DNA of 64,000 bases from Gordonia namibiensis NBRC 108229 (GTDB lineage: Bacteria > Actinomycetota > Actinomycetes > Mycobacteriales > Mycobacteriaceae). The stretch is taken from assembly GCF_000298235.1 (NCBI RefSeq), contig NZ_BAHE01000015.1:124001-188000 (forward strand), given 5' to 3'. The translations under genes and the position numbers were made by a program. Under the pieces are notes generated by a model, which saw only the letters and a program-made list of their open reading frames with translations, was not told the origin of the DNA and did no database searches. Shown here piece after piece: positions 17,721 to 26,844 of the stretch; position 1 is the first letter of the stretch, and every line of letters starts with the position of its first letter.

Positions 17721-18541
17721 GCACCGAGGCGGGAACGGGTGGCCTCGGAACCGGCGGCCTGTGGGCGGCAGGACGTTTCCTCGGGTCGCTGCTGCTGTCG
17801 TTCGCCCTGATCCTGGTGATCTGGTGGCTGTTCCTGCTGGCCTTCCCCGACATAGGGCCGATCATCGGGCGCACACCGGTCGATGTGTTCGACTATCTCT
17901 TCGTCGATGCCGACGCGCAGGCGGCCCGGAACGTGATCTTCGGCAATCTCTGGATCACGTTGCAGGATGCGGCAATCGGTTTTCTCGCAGGCATGTTCGC
18001 GGCGATCGTCACGGCGGCGATCTTCGTTGTGTCGCGGTCGGCCGCACAGACGTTCATGCCGATCGCCATGCTCCTCCGGTCGGTGCCGCTGGTCGCGATG
18101 ACACCGCTGATCACCGTGGTCGTCGGTCGTGGCGTCGCGGTGGTGGCGGTGATGGGCGGGATCGTCGTGTTCTTCCCCGCGCTCGTGATGATCATGACCG
18201 GGCTGTCGAATGCGCCGCGTCAGATCACCGATGTGATCAGCGTGTACGGCGGTGGGCGCTGGACGGCGTTGCGGCGCTCCGCAATTCCGTCGGCGGTGCC
18301 ATCGCTGTTCAGTGCGGCCAAGGTCTCGGTGCCGGGCGCGCTCATCGGCGCGACGGTCGCCGAATGGTTGGGGACCAACAAGGGTCTCGGTGCGTCCCTG
18401 CAGCGGGCCCTGCCCGCGGCGGCCTATGACGAGCTGTGGGCCTCGGTCCTCGTCATCACCGTGGCTTCGATCGTCATCTACGCCGTGGTGGGTGTCGTCG
18501 AGACTGTCGTCCTGTCACAGATGGGAATGCAGCACAACTGA
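17717..18541 (+). CDS. ABC transporter permease (second of two)
   Basis: 274 aa from ATG 17717 within the ATGA overlap. Six membrane helices; EAA-like loop ITDVISVYGGGRWTALRRS at residues ~170-190, closely similar to that of the first permease. The N-terminus has a Gly-rich cytoplasmic extension before the first helix. Together the two permeases form the translocation channel of the importer encoded by this operon. Confidence 0.9.
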   Translation: MSTEAGTGGLGTGGLWAAGRFLGSLLLSFALILVIWWLFLLAFPDIGPIIGRTPVDVFDYLFVDADAQAARNVIFGNLWITLQDAAIGFLAGMFAAIVTAAIFVVSRSAAQTFMPIAMLLRSVPLVAMTPLITVVVGRGVAVVAVMGGIVVFFPALVMIMTGLSNAPRQITDVISVYGGGRWTALRRSAIPSAVPSLFSAAKVSVPGALIGATVAEWLGTNKGLGASLQRALPAAAYDELWASVLVITVASIVIYAVVGVVETVVLSQMGMQHN

Positions 18542-18592
18542 GGTCGAGCACTCGCACGACCGGATCTGCTTCTGGCGAAAGGTAATTCTCAC

Positions 18593-19654
18593 ATGGCGAA
18601 CTCCTTCGACCGTCGGTCGTTTCTCCGCTATTCGATGATGGGCGGCGCGGCCGCCGGCGCCCTCGGTCTGACCGGCGCGCTGTCGGCGTGCAGTTCCGGC
18701 GGCACCGCGAGCGGGGGAACGAGCTCGACCAATCCGAAGGTCCAACTGTCGTGGCAGAAGAACATCGAGTTCGCGGGTGAGTACTTCGCCCTGGAGAACG
18801 GCTACTTCGAGGAGGCGGGTCTCGGCACGCCCGAGCTGATCACCGGCGGTGGTGCGGGTACCGGCGTGGAGAACGGTCTGACGTCGAACAAGGTGTGGAT
18901 CGGCATGTCCTCGCCGCAGCTGACCGCGCCGGTGATCCTGCAGGGCGCGAAGCTGATGACCGTCGCTGCGACGTTCCAGCGCAACCCGTTCTGCATCGTG
19001 TCGTCAGCGGACAAGCCGATTCTGAGTCCGGAGGATATGAAGGGCCGCAAGATCGGCGTCCAGGCGACCAACGAGAACGTCTTCCAGGCGTTGCTCACCG
19101 CCAACAACATGACCGAGGCCGACATCCAGAAGATCACGGTCCAATACGACCCGACGCCGCTGAAGAACGGCGAGGTCGACGGCTGGGTCAGCTATGTGAC
19201 CAACGAGCCGATCACCCTGGAGGAGAGCGGCTTCCCGAATGCCAACTTCCTGTTCGCCGACTTCAACCTGCCGCTCGTCGCCGAGACCCTCGTCGTCCGT
19301 CAGGACACCATCGACAACGAACGCGACAAGGTGAAGGCCTTTCTCAAGGCCGACATCAAGGGCTGGTACGACGCGGTGGCCGATCCGGCGGGCTCGGCAC
19401 GGCTCGCGGTCACCAAGTACGGCAAAGACCTCGGACTCGACGAAGCCGAACAGACCAAGGAGGCCATCGCCCAGAACACCCTCGTGGTCTCCGAGGACAC
19501 CAAGGCCAACGGCCTGCTCACGATGACCGACGAACTGATCGCGCAGAACATCGAAGCCCTCGCCAAGGGCGGCTTCGCGCTCAAGGCCGAGGACATCTTC
19601 GACATGTCGCTCATCAAGGAGGTCTACGAGGAGAACCCCGACCTGAAGAAGTGA
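18593..19654 (+). CDS. NMT1/SsuA-type substrate-binding lipoprotein
   Basis: 353 aa. The signal sequence has a twin-arginine motif (RRSFLR, residues 7-12) and a lipobox LSAC with Cys33 as the lipidation site, so it is a Tat-exported lipoprotein. The mature part is an NMT1/THI5-like periplasmic-binding fold (LSWQKNIEFAGEYFALENGYF near its N-terminus). Members of this family bind thiamine precursors, riboflavin, sulfonates or nitrate. The WQKNIEFAGEYFA region is closest to the pyrimidine/vitamin-precursor group, but no thiamin or FMN riboswitch is seen upstream, so the substrate stays open. Confidence 0.88.
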   Translation: MANSFDRRSFLRYSMMGGAAAGALGLTGALSACSSGGTASGGTSSTNPKVQLSWQKNIEFAGEYFALENGYFEEAGLGTPELITGGGAGTGVENGLTSNKVWIGMSSPQLTAPVILQGAKLMTVAATFQRNPFCIVSSADKPILSPEDMKGRKIGVQATNENVFQALLTANNMTEADIQKITVQYDPTPLKNGEVDGWVSYVTNEPITLEESGFPNANFLFADFNLPLVAETLVVRQDTIDNERDKVKAFLKADIKGWYDAVADPAGSARLAVTKYGKDLGLDEAEQTKEAIAQNTLVVSEDTKANGLLTMTDELIAQNIEALAKGGFALKAEDIFDMSLIKEVYEENPDLKK

Positions 19655-19670
19655 CCCGCCCTATCATTGG

Positions 19671-19691
19671 TGCACGGTCGATGGCCGTGCA
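19671..19691 (+). terminator. Possible terminator after the ABC importer
   Basis: Perfect 7-bp stem TGCACGG / CCGTGCA with a 7-base loop, 17 bases after the binding-protein stop codon. There is no T-run, as is common for actinobacterial terminators. Confidence 0.45.
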
Positions 19692-19714
19692 GCCGATGAG
19701 CGAGGGAGCAGACG

Positions 19715-19891
19715 ATGTCGGACTTCATCCGCAAGATCAAGGAAGAGGCCAGGGCCGTCTCGGCTGCCATCGATCAGGAACTGACCGTCCTCGAAGGAGT
19801 CCCCGGATACGACCCGCTCGCCGATGACACGGACGAGGAATCGTCCGACGAGTCGGCGTCCGTCGATTCAGGTGACGAGACCAGCAAGTAG
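19715..19891 (+). CDS. Small acidic hypothetical protein
   Basis: 58 aa, starting MSDFIRKIKEEARAV, preceded by a GAGGGAG ribosome-binding site (19702-19708). The N-terminal half is a basic/acidic amphipathic helix; the C-terminal 25 residues are very rich in Asp, Glu and Ser (DDTDEESSDESASVDSGDE). No family recognised. Codon use is normal high-GC, and the good ribosome-binding site supports translation. It ends just before a hairpin repeat. Confidence 0.6.
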   Translation: MSDFIRKIKEEARAVSAAIDQELTVLEGVPGYDPLADDTDEESSDESASVDSGDETSK

Positions 19892-19897
19892 ATACGA

Positions 19898-19938
19898 CGC
19901 AGCGGCCGTCGGGTGGGATCTCCCCGCCCGGCGGCCGT
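19898..19938. terminator. 41-bp hairpin repeat, copy 1
   Basis: GCGGCCGTCGGGTGGG-type sequence with CGGCCG at both ends and an inner CGGGTGGG/CCCGCCCG pairing; it can fold into a long stem. An identical 41-bp copy lies at 20571-20611. It sits between the small acidic gene and the convergent secreted-protein gene, so it is probably a bidirectional terminator. Confidence 0.65.
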
Positions 19939-19946
19939 CGTGCGTT

Positions 19947-20477
19947 TCACCAGGTGGTCAGCGTCCCGTTGAGGAACCGGAATCCGCCGCCCGGTCCCGC
20001 GCACTTCACGCTGTTCTCGGCGATCGTCCTGCACGAGATACCGGCAACGGTGATCCGATGATCGACTGGTAGGTCGGGCGCGGTGACCGGTCCGCCCTCG
20101 ACGATTGTCGGCCGGGTTCCGCTGGATGTCAGGATGATCGCGTTCGGTGGACCACTGAACGGGTCGGCCTTCACCGACGGGGTGCCCGGTGGGAACGCCA
20201 CCGAACAGACGACCTGGGTCCGGCCGTCGACGGGGTAGAACACGCACTCGCGAAGTGGGTTGTGGGCGTAGGCGAAATGGTGAGCAGCAGGGGAGCCCGG
20301 GATGGCGTAACGGGCCGGCGCCACATCGGTCACCGGGCCGGCGGCCGGCGTCGGGGTCGAGGAGAAACGAGGGATCGTCGGATGCTCGTCGGCGACGGCT
20401 GGTGCACCACCGAGGCCCAGCGCGGCGATCGTCGACGCGACGATGAGCGATCTGACTGCGAGCGCGTGACGTGGCAC
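19947..20477 (-). CDS. Secreted hypothetical protein
   Basis: 176 aa from GTG 20477 (VPRHALAVRSLIVAS), which gives a normal Sec signal peptide ending around AVADEHP; the longer open frame upstream would hide it. The mature region has four cysteines (ECVFYPVDG, VVCSVAFPPG, GISCRTI, SVKCAGPG), likely forming two disulfides, and a conserved-looking C-terminus GGGFRFL. Exported proteins of this type are frequent in mycolic-acid bacteria. No enzymatic motif is visible. Confidence 0.75.
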   Translation of the reverse strand: MPRHALAVRSLIVASTIAALGLGGAPAVADEHPTIPRFSSTPTPAAGPVTDVAPARYAIPGSPAAHHFAYAHNPLRECVFYPVDGRTQVVCSVAFPPGTPSVKADPFSGPPNAIILTSSGTRPTIVEGGPVTAPDLPVDHRITVAGISCRTIAENSVKCAGPGGGFRFLNGTLTTW

Positions 20478-20570
20478 GGTGTCTCCTTCTGGGGCGGTGA
20501 TGTTCCGATGATCACACCCCACCCCGACACCGAGGGCCGATAGCACCGAGCTTCATCTGTTCAGAGAGGC

Positions 20571-20611
20571 CGCAGCGGCCGTCGGGTGGGATCTCCCCGC
20601 CCGGCGGCCGT
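20571..20611. terminator. 41-bp hairpin repeat, copy 2
   Basis: Identical over 41 bases to 19898-19938. It lies just past the 3' end of the alpha/beta hydrolase gene (minus strand, ends 20625) and upstream of the secreted-protein gene. It probably terminates the hydrolase transcript. Confidence 0.65.
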
Positions 20612-20624
20612 GGTGCGCGTGGGC

Positions 20625-21567
<943 letters not shown>

Positions 21568-21610
21568 CCCGCGCAAGGGGTAGCTCGGAATCAGGTGAGG
21601 ACGGTGCATC

Positions 21611-22183
21611 GTGGCAGCTTCGAAGGACATCGCGGTCGACCCGCGTGAGCAGGTCATTCGCGCCGCGGACGAGTTGTTCAATGCTCACGGGGTCCACGCG
21701 GTCGGGATGGACAAGGTCCGCGACGCCGCCGGTGTCTCGCTCAAGAAGATCTACACGCTGTTCCCCTCCAAGGAGGCCCTGATCCTCGCGGTCCTCGACG
21801 ACCGGACCCGGCAGTGGAATGCGGGTGTCGCCGCCTGCACGGAAGGGTTGTCGACGCCGCGGGAGAAGCTGCTGGCGATCTTCGACTTCCTGCTCGGATG
21901 GTTCGGCACCGACGAGTTCCGGGGCTGCGCGTTCATCAACGCCTACGGCGAGTTGGGTGGGGAGCTGCCGTCGGTCGCCGAGGCGGTGCGTAAGCAGAAG
22001 GCTGCATTCCAGGACTACGTGGCGGGCCTGGTCGCGGAGCTCGGCGGGCCGTCGCGCCTGGCTGCTCAGCTGGCGATTCTGGCGGAAGGGGCACAGACGA
22101 CGGCGGCGATCGCCGGCACCACGAAAGCGGCCGACGATGCCCGGAGTGCCGCCGAAATCCTGATCGATCAGGCTCTCGGATAG
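21611..22183 (+). CDS. TetR-family transcriptional regulator
   Basis: 190 aa from GTG 21611. The N-terminal helix-turn-helix is clear: VIRAADELFNAHGVHAVGMDKVRDAAGVS, then KKIYTLFPSKEALILAVLDDR (residues ~15-65). The C-terminal domain is a helical ligand pocket. It is transcribed away from the hydrolase gene with a shared dyad operator, so autorepression and repression of the hydrolase are likely. Confidence 0.93.
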   Translation: MAASKDIAVDPREQVIRAADELFNAHGVHAVGMDKVRDAAGVSLKKIYTLFPSKEALILAVLDDRTRQWNAGVAACTEGLSTPREKLLAIFDFLLGWFGTDEFRGCAFINAYGELGGELPSVAEAVRKQKAAFQDYVAGLVAELGGPSRLAAQLAILAEGAQTTAAIAGTTKAADDARSAAEILIDQALG

Positions 22184-22207
22184 AATGTCATCCGTTCGGA
22201 GGAAATG

Positions 22208-22225
22208 TAACAATAAGCATTGTTA
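22208..22225. promoter_or_regulatory. AT-rich inverted repeat upstream of secreted protein gene
   Basis: TAACAAT-AAGC-ATTGTTA, perfect 7-bp arms, in an unusually AT-rich 240-base intergenic region (22184-22425) before the secreted-protein gene. It could be an operator or part of a promoter; the rest of the gap holds nothing else I can identify. Confidence 0.4.
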
Positions 22226-22425
22226 GTGGGTCATCTGAACCATTTCCTGAGACATTTTCGCTAATTTATCTCGCGAGAGCAAAATTGAGTCATCATTCCG
22301 ACCTGGGCAAACGTACGTGTTTCGAATGTTCAATTCGGTCTGCTAATGTCCCGGCGTAATCAATTCGTTGTGTCGTGTTGTGGGGGACTGAAACACAACG
22401 GGTCTCGGGCTGGGAAAGGTACACA

Positions 22426-22989
22426 ATGCGATTCACCAAGGTGGCGACGGCGGGATTCGGGCTGGCAGCGGCAGCCGCGATGACATTCTCCGGATCGGGA
22501 GGCGCGTCCGCACTGCTGTTGATTCCGGCCTCGTTCACCCACACCCAGTCGCTCAGTAATGGAACGCTGACGGTGAAGGTGAACAACAACACGTCGTCGA
22601 CGGTGAAGTGCAACTTGTCCGTCCACGAGGCGAGCAAGGAGTCGCAGGTCAAGCTGGCAGTCGCCAAGGTGAACACCCACCTCGCCGGCGGGGTCAGCGA
22701 TACGCTTCTCGCCGCGGCGCGCCAGGAAGTCGAGGCCGACGCGCTGAAGGTGGTGTGGACCAAGAAGTCGATCTCGTCGAACGGTTCGTCCACGGCAACG
22801 TGGAAATCCGGGCGTGCCGACGCGTCGTACGTGATCTATCAGGATTGCTCCTCCGATTCGCTTTTGGGTCTGACGTTCAGCGGACTCGCGCAGGAGTACA
22901 AGGTGACCGGAACCGGCAAGTCCCCCGACTCGCCCGACGACTCGGGCAACGGCAGCCTCAGCGGGCTGTTCGGCGGTCTGCTCGGATAG
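22426..22989 (+). CDS. Secreted protein, paralogue A
   Basis: 187 aa from ATG 22426. Sec signal peptide (residues 1-~29, MRFTKVATAGFGLAAAAA ... GGASA). The mature domain has the segment HTQSLSNGTLTVKVNNNTSSTVKCNLSVHEASKES-type sequence with two cysteines (KCNL and QDCS), suggesting a single beta-sandwich domain with a disulfide, and ends in a short Gly/Ser/Asp-rich tail (SGNGSLSGLFGGLLG). A second copy with the same organisation lies at 23198-23974. No known family recognised. Confidence 0.8.
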   Translation: MRFTKVATAGFGLAAAAAMTFSGSGGASALLLIPASFTHTQSLSNGTLTVKVNNNTSSTVKCNLSVHEASKESQVKLAVAKVNTHLAGGVSDTLLAAARQEVEADALKVVWTKKSISSNGSSTATWKSGRADASYVIYQDCSSDSLLGLTFSGLAQEYKVTGTGKSPDSPDDSGNGSLSGLFGGLLG

Positions 22990-23042
22990 TTCCCGATTGG
23001 GCGGGGGAGGCTAGCGCTGCTCGTCGGCCCCCGCCGTCGCTT

Positions 23043-23066
23043 CGGCGTGCGTGACTTCGCACGCCG
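23043..23066 (+). terminator. Hairpin terminator after paralogue A
   Basis: Perfect 9-bp stem CGGCGTGCG / CGCACGCCG with a 6-base loop. A second potential stem (GGCGGGGG 23000-23007 / CCCCCGCC 23028-23035) lies just upstream. No T-run follows. Confidence 0.55.
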
Positions 23067-23197
23067 GTCATAACGCTGCGCCGGGCACATCGCCGTGCCC
23101 GCAGGAATCAGATCAATCATTCCCCGACATCGCTTCGTCGGGCTCACCCCGCGATTCACGTCGTGGGGCAATGAATCATGCGTACGAAAGGGATCAC

Positions 23198-23974
23198 ATG
23201 CGATTCTCACGTTTGGCACTGGCAGGAATCGGAGTGGCGGCCGGAGCCGCCGTGGCACTCACCGGAAGCGGAGAGGCCTCGGCGATCCTCATTTCGGCGT
23301 CGTACTACCCGCACACCCAGTCGCTCACCAACGGCACGGTGACCGTGAACGTGCAGAATGAGACGTCGAAAACAGCGACCTGCTGGCTGTCGATCCACGC
23401 CGCGAGCAAGGAAAGTCAGCTTGATCTCCGCGCGGCCGCCGTCAACACGATCATTGCCTCGGGCATCGAATCTGCGGCGCTCGACAAGGCTCGAGAGGAC
23501 GCGGCAGAGGGTGCGCTGAAAATCGTCTGGGACGGTCAGTCCATCGCCAAGGACGCGCTGGCGACCGGCACCTGGGCCTCGAACCGAACCGACACGTCGT
23601 ATGCGATCTACCAGGAGTGCACAACGCCGGATACGGCCACAGGTTTGACGATCAACGGCCGGGCCCAGGTCTACAAGGTGAGCGGAACCGGCAAGCCCGC
23701 GGACAACCCCGGCGGTGGTGACAACGGCGGTGGTGACAACGGCGGCGGAGATAACGGCGGCGGAGATAACGGCGGCGGAGATAACGGCGGCGGTGACAAC
23801 GGCGGCGGTGACAACGGCGGCGGTGACAACGGCGGCGGTGACAACGGCGGCGGAGATAACGGTGGCGGTGACAACGGTGGCGGTGACAACGGCGGCGGTG
23901 ACAACGGCGGCGGAGACAACGCGGGCGGCGACTCGGGTAACGGCAGCCTAGGAAATCTGTTCGGCTCCAGCTAG
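23198..23974 (+). CDS. Secreted protein, paralogue B, with GGGDN repeat tail
   Basis: 258 aa from ATG 23198, six bases after GAAAGGGA; upstream in-frame codons are unlike protein. Signal peptide (residues 1-~29), then a domain aligned throughout with paralogue A (PHTQSLTNGTVTVNVQNET; two Cys at equivalent places). After PADNP the protein has 14 exact GGGDN pentapeptides and the tail AGGDSGNGSLGNLFGSS, which matches the tail of paralogue A. The repeat is thus an insertion between domain and tail. It would be a flexible, strongly acidic linker outside the cell. Confidence 0.82.
   Translation: MRFSRLALAGIGVAAGAAVALTGSGEASAILISASYYPHTQSLTNGTVTVNVQNETSKTATCWLSIHAASKESQLDLRAAAVNTIIASGIESAALDKAREDAAEGALKIVWDGQSIAKDALATGTWASNRTDTSYAIYQECTTPDTATGLTINGRAQVYKVSGTGKPADNPGGGDNGGGDNGGGDNGGGDNGGGDNGGGDNGGGDNGGGDNGGGDNGGGDNGGGDNGGGDNGGGDNGGGDNAGGDSGNGSLGNLFGSS
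23711..23920 (+). repeat. 15-bp coding minisatellite, 14 copies
   Basis: Fourteen in-frame 15-base units encoding Gly-Gly-Gly-Asp-Asn. Units differ only at third positions (GGCGGTGGTGACAAC, GGCGGCGGAGATAAC, GGCGGCGGTGACAAC and so on), and identical variants are adjacent, the pattern left by slippage or unequal exchange. Copy number is likely to vary between strains. Confidence 0.95.
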
Positions 23975-23993
23975 TCTCACGGCCGGTGGGGAA

Positions 23994-25523
23994 TCAGGCG
24001 GCTTCGCGGCCCGACGAATCCCCACCGGCCGAACCGGTTTCGGAGGAGTCGGACTTCTCGCGATCGTTGCCGACGCTCGTGCTCGGGGAGACGTGACCAC
24101 CGGCCGACGAGCCGGAATCCGACGATCCGCTGTCGCCGGACTCGCCGTTGTCCGAACCCGATGCTCCATCGGAACCCGAATCCGACTGATCGGCATCCGG
24201 CTTGTCGGAGCCGTCGGGTCGATCGCCGATATCTCCACGGTCGGGCTCGAGCTCGTCGGCCGGCTCCCGGGCATCGGTGGGGGCATCGTCGACCGCCGGC
24301 GGCACAGCGCCGACCGGGACGATCCCCCTCGTTTCCGGCGGACCCTCCGGCTTCTCCGCGCCGGTCGCCACCTCGGACGGCACGGTGACGGTGTATCCGT
24401 CGCCAGGAGCGTCCTGTTTCACCGAATCCGCAGCCGTGACCGGCACTGCGGCGGTTCCGGCATTCGGCGCCTGGGTCGGGTAGTAGGCCTCGGCGAGCGC
24501 ATCCCAACGAGCGAGATCGTCCTTGTCGTAGGCGATTCCGAGCGCGTCGTAGACAGTGGCCACGAGCAGCGCCAGAGGGTGCGCCGCATCGTAGACGAGG
24601 TACGTGGTGTTGCCGGCGGTGAACTCCTTCGGGTCACCCAGGCGCTCGACGTCGCCGTACGTATGCGGACCGTTACCCGAGTGAATGGTGAAGAACCCCG
24701 CCGCGTTGACGACGAGCGACGTGACCGGTCGGTACGCCACCCACTGGAAGTTGCTGACCGGGTCGCCGACGACGATCACCGACACGATCCTGACGTTTCC
24801 ACTGGCCTCGGGGTCGCGGGCGCTGTTGGCGTCGATCCCCGCCACCTCCACGAGCGGCTTCAGGAACGGCATGGTGTCGAGCCAGGCCTTGATCCCCCAC
24901 GGGCTCCGCGGGTCGGAGACCAGAACGACCAGGTCCTTGCCGGGTACGAAGAAGTCGTTGTCGTAGGCGCGCGGGTTCTCGGCGGCGTCGCCGAGAGCGT
25001 CGGCGCCCTGTGAGTAGCCGGTGTAGACGACGAACGGTCGGTCCGCGCCCATGTCGGCGAACGCGGCCATGACGGCCAGATTCTGGTTCATCGCATGTTC
25101 TTTGGACTCGTCGTAGCCCGGCGCGAACGGTGCGATGGTGTTCGAGCGGCCGGCGATGACGGGTCCGAAGGACTCGGGGTAGTTGATGATGAGCGTCTGA
25201 CGTTGGCCGACGTACGGCAGGTTGCGCGGGATCAGCGTGGTGTCGTTGGTCCCGGGGGTGACGACCATGATCGTGTCGGCGGGCAGGTCAGGGAACATGT
25301 CGCTGGTGTTGTCGTGCTGCGTGGCCTCGCGCACGACCTCACGTTCGATGAGGGATTCGACGACGGCGGTGACGTTCGTCGATGCGACAGCGATCGGCAC
25401 GACGGTGCCGAGAGACAACGCGCTGAGCGTCAGCGATGTGGCTGTCGCGCGCGATGGTCTACGAGAAGATGTGGCTGTTTGCACCGATCGAGCCCGGTGC
25501 TTTCCTCCCCGACGTGCCCCCAA
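23994..25523 (-). CDS. Secreted PE-PPE-domain-type alpha/beta hydrolase
   Basis: 509 aa from TTG 25523, four bases after AGGAGGG. A hydrophobic export segment lies at residues ~30-48. The catalytic domain resembles the PE-PPE/cutinase-like serine hydrolases of mycolic-acid bacteria: VVTPGTNDTTLIPRNLPYVGQ, the nucleophile GYSQG (Ser ~170), DPRSPWG, and a probable acid/His pair in VVGDPVSNFQW and FTIHSGNGPHTYGD. The last ~130 residues are a low-complexity Asp/Ser/Gly/Pro tail, probably disordered outside the cell. Likely esterase acting on lipids or envelope components. Confidence 0.85.
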   Translation of the reverse strand: MGARRGGKHRARSVQTATSSRRPSRATATSLTLSALSLGTVVPIAVASTNVTAVVESLIEREVVREATQHDNTSDMFPDLPADTIMVVTPGTNDTTLIPRNLPYVGQRQTLIINYPESFGPVIAGRSNTIAPFAPGYDESKEHAMNQNLAVMAAFADMGADRPFVVYTGYSQGADALGDAAENPRAYDNDFFVPGKDLVVLVSDPRSPWGIKAWLDTMPFLKPLVEVAGIDANSARDPEASGNVRIVSVIVVGDPVSNFQWVAYRPVTSLVVNAAGFFTIHSGNGPHTYGDVERLGDPKEFTAGNTTYLVYDAAHPLALLVATVYDALGIAYDKDDLARWDALAEAYYPTQAPNAGTAAVPVTAADSVKQDAPGDGYTVTVPSEVATGAEKPEGPPETRGIVPVGAVPPAVDDAPTDAREPADELEPDRGDIGDRPDGSDKPDADQSDSGSDGASGSDNGESGDSGSSDSGSSAGGHVSPSTSVGNDREKSDSSETGSAGGDSSGREAA

Positions 25524-25725
25524 TGGACCCTCCTACAGTCGGAAGGAGTCTATGGAGCAGGGCGCCCAGGGCGTGTCATCCAAATGGATTAACACCGACA
25601 TTCCTGGCACGCAATTATCTTTGACCGGCTAAGGGTTTGGTGTATGCGGTTCGCCGGTGCGTGTGTGGCAGGGGTGCTGATCGGCTAGGGGCGTCGTGTT
25701 GTTGGAGGTCGCACGATCCTGGTGG

Positions 25726-25798
25726 AGCCGCCCAGGGGAATCGAACCCCTGACCTATTCATTACGAGTGAATTGCTCTACCGACTGAGCTAGGGCGGC
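25726..25798 (-). tRNA. tRNA-Thr (anticodon CGT)
   Basis: 73 nt on the minus strand. Acceptor stem GCCGCCC / GGGCGGC, D-arm AGCTCAGTCGGTAGAGC, anticodon stem ATTCA / TGAAT enclosing loop CTCGTAA (anticodon CGT), and T-arm CAGGGGTTCGATTCCCCTG. The discriminator T is followed by an encoded CCA. No integrase or attachment-site duplication is seen beside it. Confidence 0.97.
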
Positions 25799-25971
25799 GT
25801 GCTACGCGAGGCAGCGGAGACGAGTCTAGCGAGTCCATCGCCCGCAACAAAAACCGGCTCCGCTCGCGTACCCGGACGTGCCCCCGCGCAGAATCGCCAC
25901 CTCCGCCCGAACGCCTTGTTCGCAGCTCGCGAACCTGGGCTGAGCTGGCGACTCCGGCGAGCGCTGTGATC

Positions 25972-26844
25972 TCAGAACGGGTAGTCGGAGCCGCACACCA
26001 CCGGCACCCGATGGGCAGGGTCGAGCGCGTTGCGAACGAGCGCGGCGACGGTCGGGGAGTAGGCCATACCGACGTGACCGATCTTCGACGCCGGGCACAC
26101 GTCCTGGATCAGCGTGTTGACGACGTTCGGGCCAGGCGTCATGAGGGTGTTCGTGTAGGGCGTCGAGATCTCGTCGTTGCGGGTCGCGAAGTTGACGTAG
26201 TCAATCGACGGGTGCCGCGGACCCCAATAGCTCTGCCCCGGGGCCCGCGCCGGCAGGCGGTCGGTGATCGACCCGACCCGCGAGACTCCCTGGTGCGACG
26301 CCGACAAGGAAATGAGGGTGTCCACCTGGGCGGCGCGACCGGGAAGTTGTGTCACCAGTTGGGCGATCGCCCCACCCTGGCTGTGGCCGATGAGGTCGAC
26401 CTTGGCGGCGCCGGTTGCGGCGAGCACTTTGTCGATGAAGGGCGCGACCTGCTGCGCCGCGGCCCGTTCCTTGTTGCCGAGGCCGCCGGTGTTGCCGCTC
26501 CACGACGCCTGGCCGTAGGTGAGGCTGAAGACGCAGTACCCGGCGTTGGCGAGTGTGGGAGCGAGGTACGCCCAGTTGGCACTCTGGTTCATCGCGGTGG
26601 CGTGCAGCAGGACGATCGGATCGCGGCCTTCCCGATCCCGGCAGTCGAACCGGTTGCTGCCGGCCGGCGACTCGGTGGCCGGACTCAGATAGTGCTCGGC
26701 GATCGCCTGGTTGGCATCCGTGGTGACAGGGAAGGGCGCGGCATGCGCGGCGCCCGGGGCGAGCAGTAGGCACGCAGCGGCCAGCGCGGCCGCGGCGGCG
26801 GCGAGTCGTGGTCGAAGTCGGTTCACACGAGAATTGTCACCCAT
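25972..26844 (-). CDS. Secreted lipase/esterase (class 2 type)
   Basis: 290 aa. Signal peptide residues 1-~36 (Ala-rich, ends GAAHAAPF). Alpha/beta hydrolase with DPIVLLHATAMNQSANW, nucleophile GHSQGGA (Ser ~143), and the late segments NDEISTPYTN and ASKIGHVGMAYSP for the acid and His. Resembles EstA/LipB-type secreted triacylglycerol lipases. Four cysteines in the mature part suggest disulfides. Its start overlaps the end of the upstream ASCH-like gene by 8 nt, so the two are coupled. Confidence 0.88.
   Translation of the reverse strand: MGDNSRVNRLRPRLAAAAAALAAACLLLAPGAAHAAPFPVTTDANQAIAEHYLSPATESPAGSNRFDCRDREGRDPIVLLHATAMNQSANWAYLAPTLANAGYCVFSLTYGQASWSGNTGGLGNKERAAAQQVAPFIDKVLAATGAAKVDLIGHSQGGAIAQLVTQLPGRAAQVDTLISLSASHQGVSRVGSITDRLPARAPGQSYWGPRHPSIDYVNFATRNDEISTPYTNTLMTPGPNVVNTLIQDVCPASKIGHVGMAYSPTVAALVRNALDPAHRVPVVCGSDYPF

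Noticed and set aside
23711..23920. Regular repeats resembling a CRISPR array
   Set aside because: Units are contiguous 15-mers with no spacers, in frame and coding for GGGDN; no cas genes nearby.
25726..25798. tRNA-Thr as the attachment site of an integrated element
   Set aside because: No integrase, no repeated tRNA 3' end within the window, and normal host-like genes on both sides.
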